Shown piece by piece: positions 8,402 to 17,299 of a stretch of 64,000 nt of DNA; position 1 is the first letter of the stretch, and the number at the start of each line of letters is the position of its first letter. The notes beneath the pieces were generated by a model. That model saw nothing but the letters and a program-made list of their open reading frames with translations, was not told where the DNA came from and made no database searches. The stretch comes from an uncultured Pelagibacteraceae bacterium. GTDB taxonomy: Bacteria; Pseudomonadota; Alphaproteobacteria; Pelagibacterales; Pelagibacteraceae. The position numbers and the translations under genes are program-made. The stretch lies in contig CACHIV010000006.1 in NCBI GenBank assembly GCA_902579985.1, positions 1-64,000 of the forward strand. Reading direction: 5' to 3'.

Positions 8402-10741
8402 CTATCCCTTAACTCTTGATTTCGATGGATCATAAAAAGGAAATGATACAATTTTTGCACTTATTCTTTTTTGATGTCCATCAATTTTTCCAACCTCAAC
8501 TTCATTACCTATCTCTGCATGATTTGTATCTATTCGACACAAAGCAATATTTTTGCCTAATGTAGGAGATAAACAAGCACTTGTAACGATACCGACTTGA
8601 GCTCTTCCAATGTGAACACAGTCTCCATTATTAGCTTTTTCTTTACCAATTAACTCTAATCCTACTAATTTTTTTTGTGGATTTTCTTTTCTTTTAATTA
8701 AATTTTGCTTACCGATAAAATCATCATTTTTCGTTTTAAGTGGAACAGTAAATCCAATTCCAGCTTCAAAAGGATCTTGCTGTCCATCGAATTCATTTCC
8801 AAATAAAATTAGGCCTGCTTCAATTCTTAACAAATCTAATGCACCAAAACCAGCCGGTATTAAACCTTCCTCTTTACCTGCATGCATTACTTTATCCCAA
8901 ACTTTTGGAGCGTGATCTGGATGACACCATATTTCATAACCTAATTCACCAGTATAACCTGTTCTTGAAACAATTAGGGGTATTCCATTTAATTCTTCTA
9001 GTCTACAAATAGTAAATCTAAACCACTGTAATTCTGAAACAGTTGGTTGAGTTGGAGGAGTAAAAATTATTTTTTCTAAAATTTTTCTACTATTAGGTCC
9101 TTGAACTGAAATATTATTAATTTGATCAGTTGAATTTTTAATAACAACTTTTAAATTTTTCTTTTTTGCCTGTTCTTTTAACCATTCTCCAGCATATTCA
9201 TCTCCACAAACCCATCTAAAGCCAGTTTCACTTAATTTTAATAATGTTCCATCATCAAACATTGTGCCATTTTCATAACACATTGCAGAATAAACAATTT
9301 GGCCAACAGATAACTTCTTGATATTTCTTGTTAAGGTATAATTCATTAATTCTTCAGCATCGGGGCCTAGAATTTCAAATTTTCTTAAAGATGATAAATC
9401 GATTACAACAGCTTTTTCTCTACAAGCAGTATATTCATTAATAACACCATATTTGGTATAATCATTAGGTAACCAAAAACCTCTAGCATCAATAAAGTTT
9501 CTTGTTAGTTTTGAAGTTCTTCCATAGAAGCCTGTATTTCTAGTTAGTTTTTTTTCAGAGTCTGTTTTCATTCTGAAAGCAAATGATTTTGTAAATTCTT
9601 TTTTCTTGTCATAAATTCTAACAAAAATATCTGTAGGATTCCATCCATTGCAACTATCAATATCACTTGGGCATGCAGTTGTGCCACAAGTTAAATCTTT
9701 AAGAGCTCTAAATATAACATAATCACCTGGTCGTGCAAAAGATTCATCTGACAATACAGAGTTTTGACCACCTGCAGAAGTATTAAAAAACAGGTTAATA
9801 GCGTGCCAACCTTTCTTTTTTTGTACACCATATTTTTCAAGTACCTGATTCAAATTATCAGAACAATTTGCGTGACCAAAATATCCAGCGTCTTCATAAT
9901 ATTTTGAAGTACAGGCTAAATTAAAAGTGTCATGGATACCAACTGTATCTCTTACAACTTCAACAAGAGGCTCGTGGTCAATATCGTAAAATTTTGAGAA
10001 TAATCCTGGTCCTGGGAAAGTATGTCCCATAAAAGTTCTGGTAGTTTGCCAATCGAGACCATTTTCTTTTCCTTTATCTAATTTTTCTGTATCGTAAGCG
10101 ACAAAATCAGAACACTGTCTACCGGTCGGAGTAATGACTTGAATATAATCACCTTTTTTTACTTGATAAGAATTAGCGGTTGTTCTTTTAATATTTATTT
10201 CATTAGATGGATCATATACAGGGTCTGGAATTATAGAGAACTCTTTGTCTGCTTTGATAATCGATCTTTTAACTATTACTATTAGTTCTGTTGGTGGATT
10301 TTGTTCATGAATTATCATTCCATTACTAGGTGCAGCAAAAATACAATAACATTTATCTTTTGATTTTAATTTAATACTTTCTCCAGCTTTAGCCTCTTTA
10401 TCAAAAACTAAAGAAGATTTTGATTTTTCAATATTTAATTTTCTTTTTTTTAACTGTAGTAAAGCTTGAAAAGAAGTTTCATCTTTTTTTAAAAGTATCT
10501 TTTTTATTTCTGAATTGTCTTTAATTTCTTTCAAACCTAAAATGGCTGGCTCCGATTTACCATCTTTATTGAATACAGAAATTTCACATAATTGATTTCC
10601 TTCACTATTGATAATTTCTATTTCATCGTCTGGTAAAATTTGAACTCCGGTTAAACCACCGCCTTCAACAACATATCTTTCAACCCCAGGTGGCAAAACA
10701 TTAAGTCCAGGTTCTTTAATATCTAAAGTAGTTAAAGCCAT
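8402..10741 (-). CDS. DUF1989-GcvT fusion, predicted folate-dependent demethylase
   Basis: This is a 779-residue fusion. Residues 1-170 form an unassigned region. About 180-385 is a DUF1989 (urea-carboxylase-associated) domain with the conserved CTSKYYEDAGYFGHANCSDN and CGTTACPSDIDSCNGWNPTD cysteine segments. About 400-775 is a GcvT/aminomethyltransferase domain with GPDAEELMNYTLT, VQGPNSRKILE, TGYTGELGYEIW and LLRIEAGL motifs. GcvT domains transfer a methyl or methylene group to tetrahydrofolate. With the downstream amine oxidoreductase and the divergent betaine transporter, a role in demethylating an N-methylated osmolyte is the best guess. DmdA (DMSP demethylase) is a single-domain relative, so this is not DmdA. 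Confidence 0.85.
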   Translation of the reverse strand: MALTTLDIKEPGLNVLPPGVERYVVEGGGLTGVQILPDDEIEIINSEGNQLCEISVFNKDGKSEPAILGLKEIKDNSEIKKILLKKDETSFQALLQLKKRKLNIEKSKSSLVFDKEAKAGESIKLKSKDKCYCIFAAPSNGMIIHEQNPPTELIVIVKRSIIKADKEFSIIPDPVYDPSNEINIKRTTANSYQVKKGDYIQVITPTGRQCSDFVAYDTEKLDKGKENGLDWQTTRTFMGHTFPGPGLFSKFYDIDHEPLVEVVRDTVGIHDTFNLACTSKYYEDAGYFGHANCSDNLNQVLEKYGVQKKKGWHAINLFFNTSAGGQNSVLSDESFARPGDYVIFRALKDLTCGTTACPSDIDSCNGWNPTDIFVRIYDKKKEFTKSFAFRMKTDSEKKLTRNTGFYGRTSKLTRNFIDARGFWLPNDYTKYGVINEYTACREKAVVIDLSSLRKFEILGPDAEELMNYTLTRNIKKLSVGQIVYSAMCYENGTMFDDGTLLKLSETGFRWVCGDEYAGEWLKEQAKKKNLKVVIKNSTDQINNISVQGPNSRKILEKIIFTPPTQPTVSELQWFRFTICRLEELNGIPLIVSRTGYTGELGYEIWCHPDHAPKVWDKVMHAGKEEGLIPAGFGALDLLRIEAGLILFGNEFDGQQDPFEAGIGFTVPLKTKNDDFIGKQNLIKRKENPQKKLVGLELIGKEKANNGDCVHIGRAQVGIVTSACLSPTLGKNIALCRIDTNHAEIGNEVEVGKIDGHQKRISAKIVSFPFYDPSKSRVKG

Positions 10742-10784
10742 TTTAATTAATTTTATAATTTTATATTATATAAATATCTTGTTG

Positions 10785-10813
10785 TTGACTATCCTATTAG
10801 TTAAGCAGATACT
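10785..10813 (+). promoter_or_regulatory. Candidate sigma-70 promoter of proX
   Basis: TTGACT (10785-10790) is followed after 17 bases by GATACT (10808-10813), placing transcription start near 10820, about 25 bases before the proX ATG. This argues that the longer in-frame Met at 10779 is not used, because it would lie upstream of the transcript. Assigned by consensus only. Confidence 0.5.
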
Positions 10814-10844
10814 ACTAGGTTTAACTTGTTTAAGAGGAGGCAAA

Positions 10845-11810
10845 ATGAAAAACAAATCTTTACCGTTAATTATCGGTGCGATTATTGTAATTGCTGGTCT
10901 TGTTTTCTTCATGGGCGGAGGAGATAAAACTGCAAAAAAATCTGGGGACAGCAGCCAACCTATAGTAATCCCTACTCATAACTGGTCAAGCCAAGTGGTT
11001 ATGGCACATGTTATTGGAGGAATTTTTGAGTCTATGGGAAGCAATGTAAAATATGTTCCTGCAGATTCACAAGCTGTTTATGAATCAATCAGAATTGGTG
11101 ACGTAACTATTTCACATGAAGTGTGGGAATCAGCTTTTGGAAAATCTTTTGATACTGCGAGAGATAAAGGTGGAGTACTTGACTGGGGTGACCATGAAGC
11201 AAGAACAATTGAAGACATGGGTTATCCGGATTGGGCAGCAGAATATTGTCCAGGTCTACCTGATTGGAATGCTTTAAAAAGTCCAGACTGTGCTAAAGCT
11301 TTTGCAACACCAGACTCTGGTGGAAAAGGACGTATGTTAGAAGGTCCTCAAAGTTGGCATGGAGATCTAATCCCTCAAAGAATTGAAGCTTTAGGATTAG
11401 GTGATCTTTGGACTGTTAAGTTTGCTGGTGGTGCAGATGCATTATGGGCAGAACTTAAAGCAGCAGAAAAAGAAGGTAGAGGAACAATCATTTTTAACTG
11501 GACACCAAACTTTACAGATGGAAAAGGCTTTACTTTTATAGATTTTCCACCGTACTATGATGGTTGTAGACCAGTAGACGGAGGTGATGGTAAATGTGGA
11601 GCTCCTGATGGCTATTTGAAAAAAGCTGTTAATGAGAATTTCCCTAAAACTCATCCAGCTGCAGCAGCAATGTTTAAAAAATTGTCATTTAACACTAGTC
11701 AAATTGGAGCAATGGCTGCTTTAGTCGACGAAGATAAAATGTCTCATGAAGATGCAGCTAAAAAATGGTTAGCCGATAATAAAAATGTTTGGGAGAAGTG
11801 GACTAAGTAA
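10845..11810 (+). CDS. proX: Glycine betaine/TMAO-type ABC transporter substrate-binding protein
   Basis: This is the periplasmic binding protein of an OpuAC/ProX-type importer. The start at 10845 is chosen because AAGAGGAGG precedes it by six bases and a hydrophobic signal/anchor follows at once (LPLIIGAIIVIAGLVFF). The mature protein (about 300 residues) is rich in Trp and aromatic residues typical of quaternary-amine cages (PTHNWSSQ, HEVWESAF, GPQSWHGD, FNWTPNFT). It is separated from its ATPase and permease genes by a terminator and two unrelated small genes. Ligands could be glycine betaine, related betaines, DMSP or TMAO; SAR11 homologues are known to be broad-specificity. Confidence 0.9.
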   Translation: MKNKSLPLIIGAIIVIAGLVFFMGGGDKTAKKSGDSSQPIVIPTHNWSSQVVMAHVIGGIFESMGSNVKYVPADSQAVYESIRIGDVTISHEVWESAFGKSFDTARDKGGVLDWGDHEARTIEDMGYPDWAAEYCPGLPDWNALKSPDCAKAFATPDSGGKGRMLEGPQSWHGDLIPQRIEALGLGDLWTVKFAGGADALWAELKAAEKEGRGTIIFNWTPNFTDGKGFTFIDFPPYYDGCRPVDGGDGKCGAPDGYLKKAVNENFPKTHPAAAAMFKKLSFNTSQIGAMAALVDEDKMSHEDAAKKWLADNKNVWEKWTK

Positions 11811-11843
11811 TCACTTTTACTAAACTATCATTAAATTTAAATT

Positions 11844-11878
11844 CTCTCCTAGTTTTACTAGGGGAGGATTTTTTTTTT
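11844..11878 (+). terminator. Intrinsic terminator after proX
   Basis: A 9-bp stem, CTCTCCTAG pairing with CTAGGGGAG (one T-G wobble), encloses a five-base loop and is followed by ten Ts starting at 11869. It is the best-formed intrinsic terminator in the window and would let proX be expressed at higher level than proV-proW downstream. Confidence 0.85.
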
Positions 11879-11907
11879 AAATTTGATATAATTCACTAAT
11901 TAAAAAA

Positions 11908-12285
11908 ATGAAAAAATTTTTTATATACATCATTTTTAGTTTTTTAATTTCAAATATAAGTTTTGCAAAAAAATCAGGATGTACTGATGGTGATTGTAAC
12001 AATGGATTTGGTACTTGGACTTATACAGATAAAACAACTTATGTAGGTCAATGGGAAAATGGTTCTAAAAAAGGAAAAGGTATTGAAACTTGGCCTAATG
12101 GATACATTTATGAGGGAGAATTTAATGATAGTAAATGGCATGGTAAGGGAGCATTAAAATTTCCTGATGGCTCATCTTATGTAGGTGAATGGAAAAATAA
12201 TAAGATGCATGGTTCAGGTATTTTTACTTGGGCGGATGGTAAAGTGAAAAAAGGTACTTGGAATGAAGGTGATTATGTTAAATAA
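11908..12285 (+). CDS. Secreted MORN-repeat protein
   Basis: This protein of 125 residues has an N-terminal signal peptide (KKFFIYIIFSFLISNISFA), so it is probably exported to the periplasm. The rest is four MORN repeats of about 22 residues each, with the pattern YVGQWENGSKKGKG, YEGEFNDSKWHGKG, YVGEWKNNKMHGSG and a degenerate KKGTWNEGDY. CTDGDC near the mature N-terminus may form a disulfide. MORN repeats usually mediate lipid or protein contacts. It sits between proX and proV, overlapping the next ORF. A role in transport is not implied by the family. Confidence 0.8.
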   Translation: MKKFFIYIIFSFLISNISFAKKSGCTDGDCNNGFGTWTYTDKTTYVGQWENGSKKGKGIETWPNGYIYEGEFNDSKWHGKGALKFPDGSSYVGEWKNNKMHGSGIFTWADGKVKKGTWNEGDYVK

Positions 12286-12799
12286 ACTTAATCAGCTTTC
12301 AGAGAATTTCAAAACCTCAATAGGATTAGTAACTTTAACAATAATTATTTTTTTTATATTTTTTTTACTTAACATATTTTATGGACCAGACAAAAATTCT
12401 GAATTAAAAATTGCTGAACAAAAAAAAGTATTAAAAGAAGCAAATGAATTGATTTCAACTCTGCCTAGAGGAGTTTTGACATTTTATGAATCTACAAAGG
12501 GTCAGAGATTATCTTCAGAGGAATACAAAATAGTTTGCAACAATACAAAAATTATCACTCAAAGAGCTATAATGGGAGCAAATATTACTGATAGTAATGC
12601 ATTTAATTTATATACAGCAAATGGAGGTACTACAGGAAAATATTCTGTGATTTGGGACAAAAGTAAGAATAAATGTTTTGCTAAATTTACTGTTAAACCT
12701 TTAGAGGGATCTTCTAACTCAGTGACTGTTCAAGGTGAAGCCTTAGGTTTTCTAAAAACAAGTATTGATACAAGGGTTTATTTTATTAAAAATTTTTAA
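12263..12799 (+). CDS. Membrane-anchored hypothetical protein
   Basis: I do not recognise this protein of up to 178 residues. It has one N-terminal transmembrane helix (about residues 20-42, GLVTLTIIIFFIFFLLNIF), a short charged coiled region and a beta-rich extracytoplasmic domain with two Cys. It overlaps the MORN gene by 23 bp. An AAGGTG sequence sits just before an in-frame ATG at 12275, which may be the real start and would shorten the protein by four residues. Type II (C-out) topology is likely. It is co-transcribed with the MORN protein. Confidence 0.65.
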   Translation: MKVIMLNKLNQLSENFKTSIGLVTLTIIIFFIFFLLNIFYGPDKNSELKIAEQKKVLKEANELISTLPRGVLTFYESTKGQRLSSEEYKIVCNNTKIITQRAIMGANITDSNAFNLYTANGGTTGKYSVIWDKSKNKCFAKFTVKPLEGSSNSVTVQGEALGFLKTSIDTRVYFIKNF

Positions 12800-12845
12800 T
12801 GGAGTATTTATTAATAATAATAGTATAAATATATAAAATATAAAT

Positions 12846-13886
12846 ATGACTTCTGCACCAGTAATTAAATGTGAATCTGTATATAAAATATTTGGCGCTA
12901 ATGCTAAAAAAATGCTTCAAAATTCAAATGGGAATGTAGATGCAAAAACTTTTCAAGATGCTGGCTGTATTGTAGGAGTAAATAATGCATCTTTTGAGGT
13001 TTCAAAAGGTGAAATGCTTGTAGTAATGGGATTATCTGGCTCTGGCAAATCAACTCTCCTTAGATGCATCTCAAGACTAACTGACGCCACTGGGGGAAAA
13101 ATTTATATTGAAGGTCAGGACTTGTTAGCAATGAATGATAAACAGTTAATAGAATTAAGAAGAAGTAAAATGGGAATGGTTTTTCAGAGCTTCGCATTAC
13201 TTCCTCATAAAACTGTTTTAGAAAATATTGCATTTCCCTTACAAATTAAAGGAAGCGAAACTGATGATAGTATAAAAAAAGCGATGGAAATGGTTGAGTT
13301 GGTTGGTTTAAAAGGAAGAGAAAATTATTTTCCTCGAGAGTTATCTGGTGGTCAACAACAGAGAGTAGGAATAGCTCGTTCTTTAGCTGTTGAACCAGAT
13401 ATATGGTTTTTAGATGAACCTTTTTCTGCTTTAGATCCATTAATTAGAAAAGAAATGCAAGATGAGTTCTTAAGACTTCAAGGGGTATTAAATAAAACAA
13501 TTCTTTTTATTACTCATGATTTTGATGAGGCATTGAGACTCGCAGACCGAATAGCTATTATGAAAGATGGTTTGATTGAACAGTTAGATACGCCTGCAAA
13601 TATAGTTTTAAATCCAAAAACAGAATATGTGAGAAAATTTACTGAAGAAGTTCCTAGAGAAAAAGTATTAAAGATAGAGGCAATAATGGACACTTCTTTA
13701 AATGAAAAAGATAAAAGTAGTATTAGTGTGTCCAAAGATGCAATTATTGAAACAGTAGCAGAAAAAATTTTAAGTCAGGAAAAACCTGCGAATGTTTTAG
13801 ATGCAAATAATAATATTATAGGAAGTGTAAAACCTTCGAAGATAATTCAAACTGTTTTTAGAACTGGAAAAGAGAAATCACAATAA
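12846..13886 (+). CDS. proV: Glycine betaine/proline-type ABC transporter ATP-binding protein
   Basis: This is the cytoplasmic ATPase of the betaine importer, 346 residues. Walker A is GLSGSGKST (about residues 62-70), the Q-loop region is GMVFQSFALLPH, the signature is LSGGQQQR (about 166) and Walker B is IWFLDEPFSALDP (about 186). The switch histidine lies in ITHDFDEAL. The C-terminal 80 residues are short and divergent compared with the paired CBS domains of E. coli ProV (400 residues), so ionic-strength sensing may be reduced. The double permease gene begins four bases after its stop. Confidence 0.93.
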   Translation: MTSAPVIKCESVYKIFGANAKKMLQNSNGNVDAKTFQDAGCIVGVNNASFEVSKGEMLVVMGLSGSGKSTLLRCISRLTDATGGKIYIEGQDLLAMNDKQLIELRRSKMGMVFQSFALLPHKTVLENIAFPLQIKGSETDDSIKKAMEMVELVGLKGRENYFPRELSGGQQQRVGIARSLAVEPDIWFLDEPFSALDPLIRKEMQDEFLRLQGVLNKTILFITHDFDEALRLADRIAIMKDGLIEQLDTPANIVLNPKTEYVRKFTEEVPREKVLKIEAIMDTSLNEKDKSSISVSKDAIIETVAEKILSQEKPANVLDANNNIIGSVKPSKIIQTVFRTGKEKSQ

Positions 13887-13889
13887 TTT

Positions 13890-16013
13890 ATGAAAATAAT
13901 TAATAAATATCCTAAAGTTATACAATGGGCTTTCTTATTAATAGTTTTTTTTGCTTTATGTTTTGCAATTCAAATACCTGAAGGATATGAATTTGCAAAA
14001 GCGGGAACTGAATTTATAGATAAAGATAAATTAGACCAAACTAAATACAGTGTTTTTTGGAGATTGCCTGCTTTTATTGCGTGGATGCCAGGATGGATAA
14101 ATGACTCAGTATATTTTTTATTGAATGAGTGGCTCCCAATTGAATATTTTGATACAAGTATCCAAGAAACAAAATCTCGTCCATTAGTCCTTCATATTAC
14201 TAGATTGATTTCTAGTACTATGCTTTTTTTAATTCAGTTTATTCGTGAAATTTTAATTGGTGGAGTCGAGACAATAGTTGCATTTACAAGTTGGGATTTC
14301 ATTAGTACTTATCCTTGGGCTAAATTACCAGGTCTTCCATGGACAATAGTTGCAGGTGGTGCAATTTTACTAGGACATAAACTTAGTGGAAAAAATCTTG
14401 CAATATTTGCTGCTATAACAATGATTTATATTTCAGCTTTTGGTCAATGGAAACCGTCAATGCAAACTTTATCATTTGTAATGGTGGCGGCTCCAATATC
14501 TTTTATATTGGGACTTGGTTTTGGAATTTGGGCTTATAAAAGTAAAAAAGTTGAAAAAATACTTAACCCTCTTTTGAATGTAGCTCAAACAATGCCTCAT
14601 TATTCTTATTTAGTTCCCATTATGGTTTTATTTGGTATTGGAGATCATGCAGGAGCAATCGCTACTATTATTTTTGCAACGCCTCCTATGGTTAGATTAA
14701 CTTTATTAGGGTTAAGAAAAGTTTCACCAGAAGTGATTGAAGCTGGAAAAATGAGTGGTTGTACTGATTATCAGTTGTTGTCTGAAGTTTTAATTCCGAC
14801 TGCAAGAAGAGATATTCTAATTGGTGTTAATCAGGTGATTATGCAATGTCTAGCAATGGCTGTTATTGCATCATTTATAGGTGCTAAAGGCCTTGGGTGG
14901 AATTTACTTCTTGCTCTTAACCAATTAAGAATTGGTTTAGCTCTTGAGGCTGGGATATGCATCACTTTAATAGCTGTTTTATTAGATAAGTTATCATTAG
15001 CTTGGGCCAATAAACAAAAAAATTATTTTGAAAATCCTACACCGTTTCAAAAAAATAAATATTTTTATATATTTACTGGAGTAGTTGTTGTTGGATATAT
15101 ATTTTCTTATCTAGGCACTTTCTTTTTTAAAGAAGGTTTTAATTATTTTTTTATTGTACCTCATAATAAAGGTATTTCTACAGAAGCTTTCTGGAACGCA
15201 GGTGTTGATTGGATATTAGATAATTTTTTCGACACACTTAAAATTTTTAATACTTGGTTAATAGTAGAGGTATTAATACCAATGAAAAATGCATTTTTAA
15301 GAATGCCTATAATTGCTACTTTTGTTTTGTTTATGGGTGCAGGCTATATAATTGGCGGAATAAGATCTGCATTAGTGGTTGGAAGTTTTACTTTGTTTAT
15401 AGCTTTAACTGAGTGGTGGGATAGAGCTTTGATCACAATGTACATGGCTACTTTTGGTGTTTTAGTCTCTGGAATACTTGGAATTATTATAGGAACTATA
15501 AGCGCTCAAACAAAAACTAGTACAAGAATAACTTTAGGAATTTGTGATACTTTACAAACTTTCCCATCATTTATTTACTTAATTCCAGTCATAATGCTTT
15601 TTGGCGTAACAGATACATCTGTATTAATTGCTGTAGTGATTTATGCAACAATACCAGCAACAAGATACACTATAGAGGGATTAAGAAGTGTGCCATCTGC
15701 GCTACACGATGCAGGTTCTATGTCTGGAGTAAATAGATTACAAAGATGGCTAAAGATAGAATTGCCGCTTGCTTTTCCTCATATGATGTTAGGAATTAAT
15801 CAAACAGTTGTTTTTGCATTATTTATGGTAATTATTGGAGCGATGATTGGAACAACTGATTTAGGCCAGTATATTCTTAAAGCTTTATCAGATAGACAAG
15901 GAACTGGTAATGGATTAATGCTTGGATTATGTGTTGCTTTTATTGGTTTGGCAGTAGATAATTTAATAAGAACTTGGGCAGAGCAACAAAAAAAATTGCT
16001 TGGACAAGATTAA
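13890..16013 (+). CDS. proW: Betaine/TMAO ABC permease with two fused membrane domains
   Basis: This 707-residue inner-membrane protein contains two complete binding-protein-dependent permease domains in tandem. Each carries its own EAA loop: EVIEAGKMSGCTDYQLL near residue 281 and ALHDAGSMSGVNRLQRW near residue 602. A typical ProW is about 350 residues and dimerises, so here one chain probably forms the whole pore. Large tandem permeases of this kind are known in marine betaine/TMAO systems. The long hydrophilic segment between the halves (about residues 385-460) includes partial helices. It is transcribed with proV. Confidence 0.92.
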   Translation: MKIINKYPKVIQWAFLLIVFFALCFAIQIPEGYEFAKAGTEFIDKDKLDQTKYSVFWRLPAFIAWMPGWINDSVYFLLNEWLPIEYFDTSIQETKSRPLVLHITRLISSTMLFLIQFIREILIGGVETIVAFTSWDFISTYPWAKLPGLPWTIVAGGAILLGHKLSGKNLAIFAAITMIYISAFGQWKPSMQTLSFVMVAAPISFILGLGFGIWAYKSKKVEKILNPLLNVAQTMPHYSYLVPIMVLFGIGDHAGAIATIIFATPPMVRLTLLGLRKVSPEVIEAGKMSGCTDYQLLSEVLIPTARRDILIGVNQVIMQCLAMAVIASFIGAKGLGWNLLLALNQLRIGLALEAGICITLIAVLLDKLSLAWANKQKNYFENPTPFQKNKYFYIFTGVVVVGYIFSYLGTFFFKEGFNYFFIVPHNKGISTEAFWNAGVDWILDNFFDTLKIFNTWLIVEVLIPMKNAFLRMPIIATFVLFMGAGYIIGGIRSALVVGSFTLFIALTEWWDRALITMYMATFGVLVSGILGIIIGTISAQTKTSTRITLGICDTLQTFPSFIYLIPVIMLFGVTDTSVLIAVVIYATIPATRYTIEGLRSVPSALHDAGSMSGVNRLQRWLKIELPLAFPHMMLGINQTVVFALFMVIIGAMIGTTDLGQYILKALSDRQGTGNGLMLGLCVAFIGLAVDNLIRTWAEQQKKLLGQD

Positions 16014-16042
16014 AAAGTCCAATAATAAAAAAATAGAAATAA

Positions 16043-17071
16043 ATGACAAAAATTGTAATTATAGGTGCTGGAGCTATGGGGTCAGCTTTTACTGTGCCAT
16101 GTTTAGATAATAATAATGAAGTAATACTTGTAGGCACACATTTAGAAAATAATTTAATCAAAAAAATAAAATCTAATCATAATTTCCATCCAGTTCTTAA
16201 AATTAAATTACCTTCAAAATTGAGGATTGAAAGTTTCGAAAAATTAAAATCAATATTAGAAAGTAAAGTAGATTTGATTGTTTCAGGAGTAAGTTCGATA
16301 GGGATTGATTGGTTCACTGATCAAATAGCTAATGATTATAAAAAAAATTTACCAATTATTTTACTCACTAAAGGATTGGCAATAGTAGAGAATGAATTAA
16401 TGACTTTTTCGGATAAAATAAAAAAACTTCTTATAGAAAAAGGACATGAAGAAGTAAATATTTCTGCAATTAAAGGACCTTGTTTGGCCGCCGGTCTTGC
16501 AAATAAAATGAGGACAGGAACTGTTATAGCAAATCCAAATATAAAAGAGGCACAAATGTTAAAAAAAATAATTGCAACCAATTACTACTCTACAGAAATT
16601 TCTAATGATTTAATAGGTGTGGAGCTATCTAGTGCAATTAAAAATATTTATTCCATGTTAATTGGTGCATCAGAAGGACTAAGTAACTCAAGTGCTCCAA
16701 AAGAAATTCAATCTAAATATTATTTAAATACATCTGCTTCATTAATTCATAGATCTATTTCTGAAATGGTTGAATTTGTATCTCATTATGGGGGTAGAGC
16801 AGAAACTGTTTATGGATTAGCAGGACTAGGAGATTTATATGTAAGTGCAATCGGAGGGAGAAATAGTTTGATGGGTAAATATCTAGGAGAAGGTTTTTTG
16901 TATAAAGATGCAAAAGAAAAGTTTATGAAGGATATCACTGTAGAAGGAGCTCAACTCGCATTAGAAATAGGTCCAAAAATTTTACAAGATTTAAATCCTA
17001 AACATTTTCCACTAATGTTTAGTATGTTAAGTACAATACATGGAAACAAGAAATTGGTCATTAATTGGTAA
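16043..17071 (+). CDS. gpsA: NAD(P)-dependent glycerol-3-phosphate dehydrogenase family protein
   Basis: This is a 342-residue cytosolic dehydrogenase. The N-terminal nucleotide-binding motif is IVIIGAGAMGSAF. LLTKGLAI, SAIKGPCLAAGLA and the C-terminal VELSSAIKNIYSMLIG and GLAGLGDLYVSAIGGRNSLMGKYLG segments match GpsA, including the substrate lysine. It would reduce dihydroxyacetone phosphate for phospholipid synthesis or oxidise a related polyol phosphate. The chain is divergent, and it lies in front of an iron alcohol dehydrogenase, so a catabolic paralogue is possible. Confidence 0.8.
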   Translation: MTKIVIIGAGAMGSAFTVPCLDNNNEVILVGTHLENNLIKKIKSNHNFHPVLKIKLPSKLRIESFEKLKSILESKVDLIVSGVSSIGIDWFTDQIANDYKKNLPIILLTKGLAIVENELMTFSDKIKKLLIEKGHEEVNISAIKGPCLAAGLANKMRTGTVIANPNIKEAQMLKKIIATNYYSTEISNDLIGVELSSAIKNIYSMLIGASEGLSNSSAPKEIQSKYYLNTSASLIHRSISEMVEFVSHYGGRAETVYGLAGLGDLYVSAIGGRNSLMGKYLGEGFLYKDAKEKFMKDITVEGAQLALEIGPKILQDLNPKHFPLMFSMLSTIHGNKKLVINW

Positions 17072-17090
17072 ATATAATGTGGATTAATAA

Positions 17091-17285
17091 ATGATAAAAA
17101 ATATTTTAATTTTTATTTTTATCATTTTTGGAATGATTGTTGTTTTAAATTTAAGTGAACATAATTTTAAAAGAGCTGTAGATGCATGTTTAGCTGGAAG
17201 TCAAAAGCTAGCAAAATCTAAAATAGTTGATTTGGAAGAAGCTAAAAAATTTTGCGAAGACGAAATAAAAAAAAAAAAAGACTAG
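17091..17285 (+). CDS. Small single-helix membrane protein
   Basis: This protein has 64 residues. A hydrophobic N-terminal helix (ILIFIFIIFGMIVVLNL) is followed by a charged tail with two cysteines (DACLAGS, KKFCEDE) and a Lys-rich end. It is probably periplasmic-facing with an uncleaved anchor. It lies between the gpsA-like and iron-ADH genes on the same strand with gaps of 19 and 14 bp. Not recognised. Confidence 0.6.
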   Translation: MIKNILIFIFIIFGMIVVLNLSEHNFKRAVDACLAGSQKLAKSKIVDLEEAKKFCEDEIKKKKD

Positions 17286-17299
17286 AGAGCTATTGAAAA

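Noticed and set aside
10779-10844. N-terminal extension of proX from an earlier ATG
   Set aside because: It would start upstream of the predicted promoter elements, while the ATG at 10845 has a strong ribosome binding site and is followed directly by the signal sequence.
16000-16022. TTGGAC/GTCCAA inverted repeat over the proW stop codon
   Set aside because: The stem is only six bases, has an eleven-base loop and no T tract follows, so it is not a convincing terminator.
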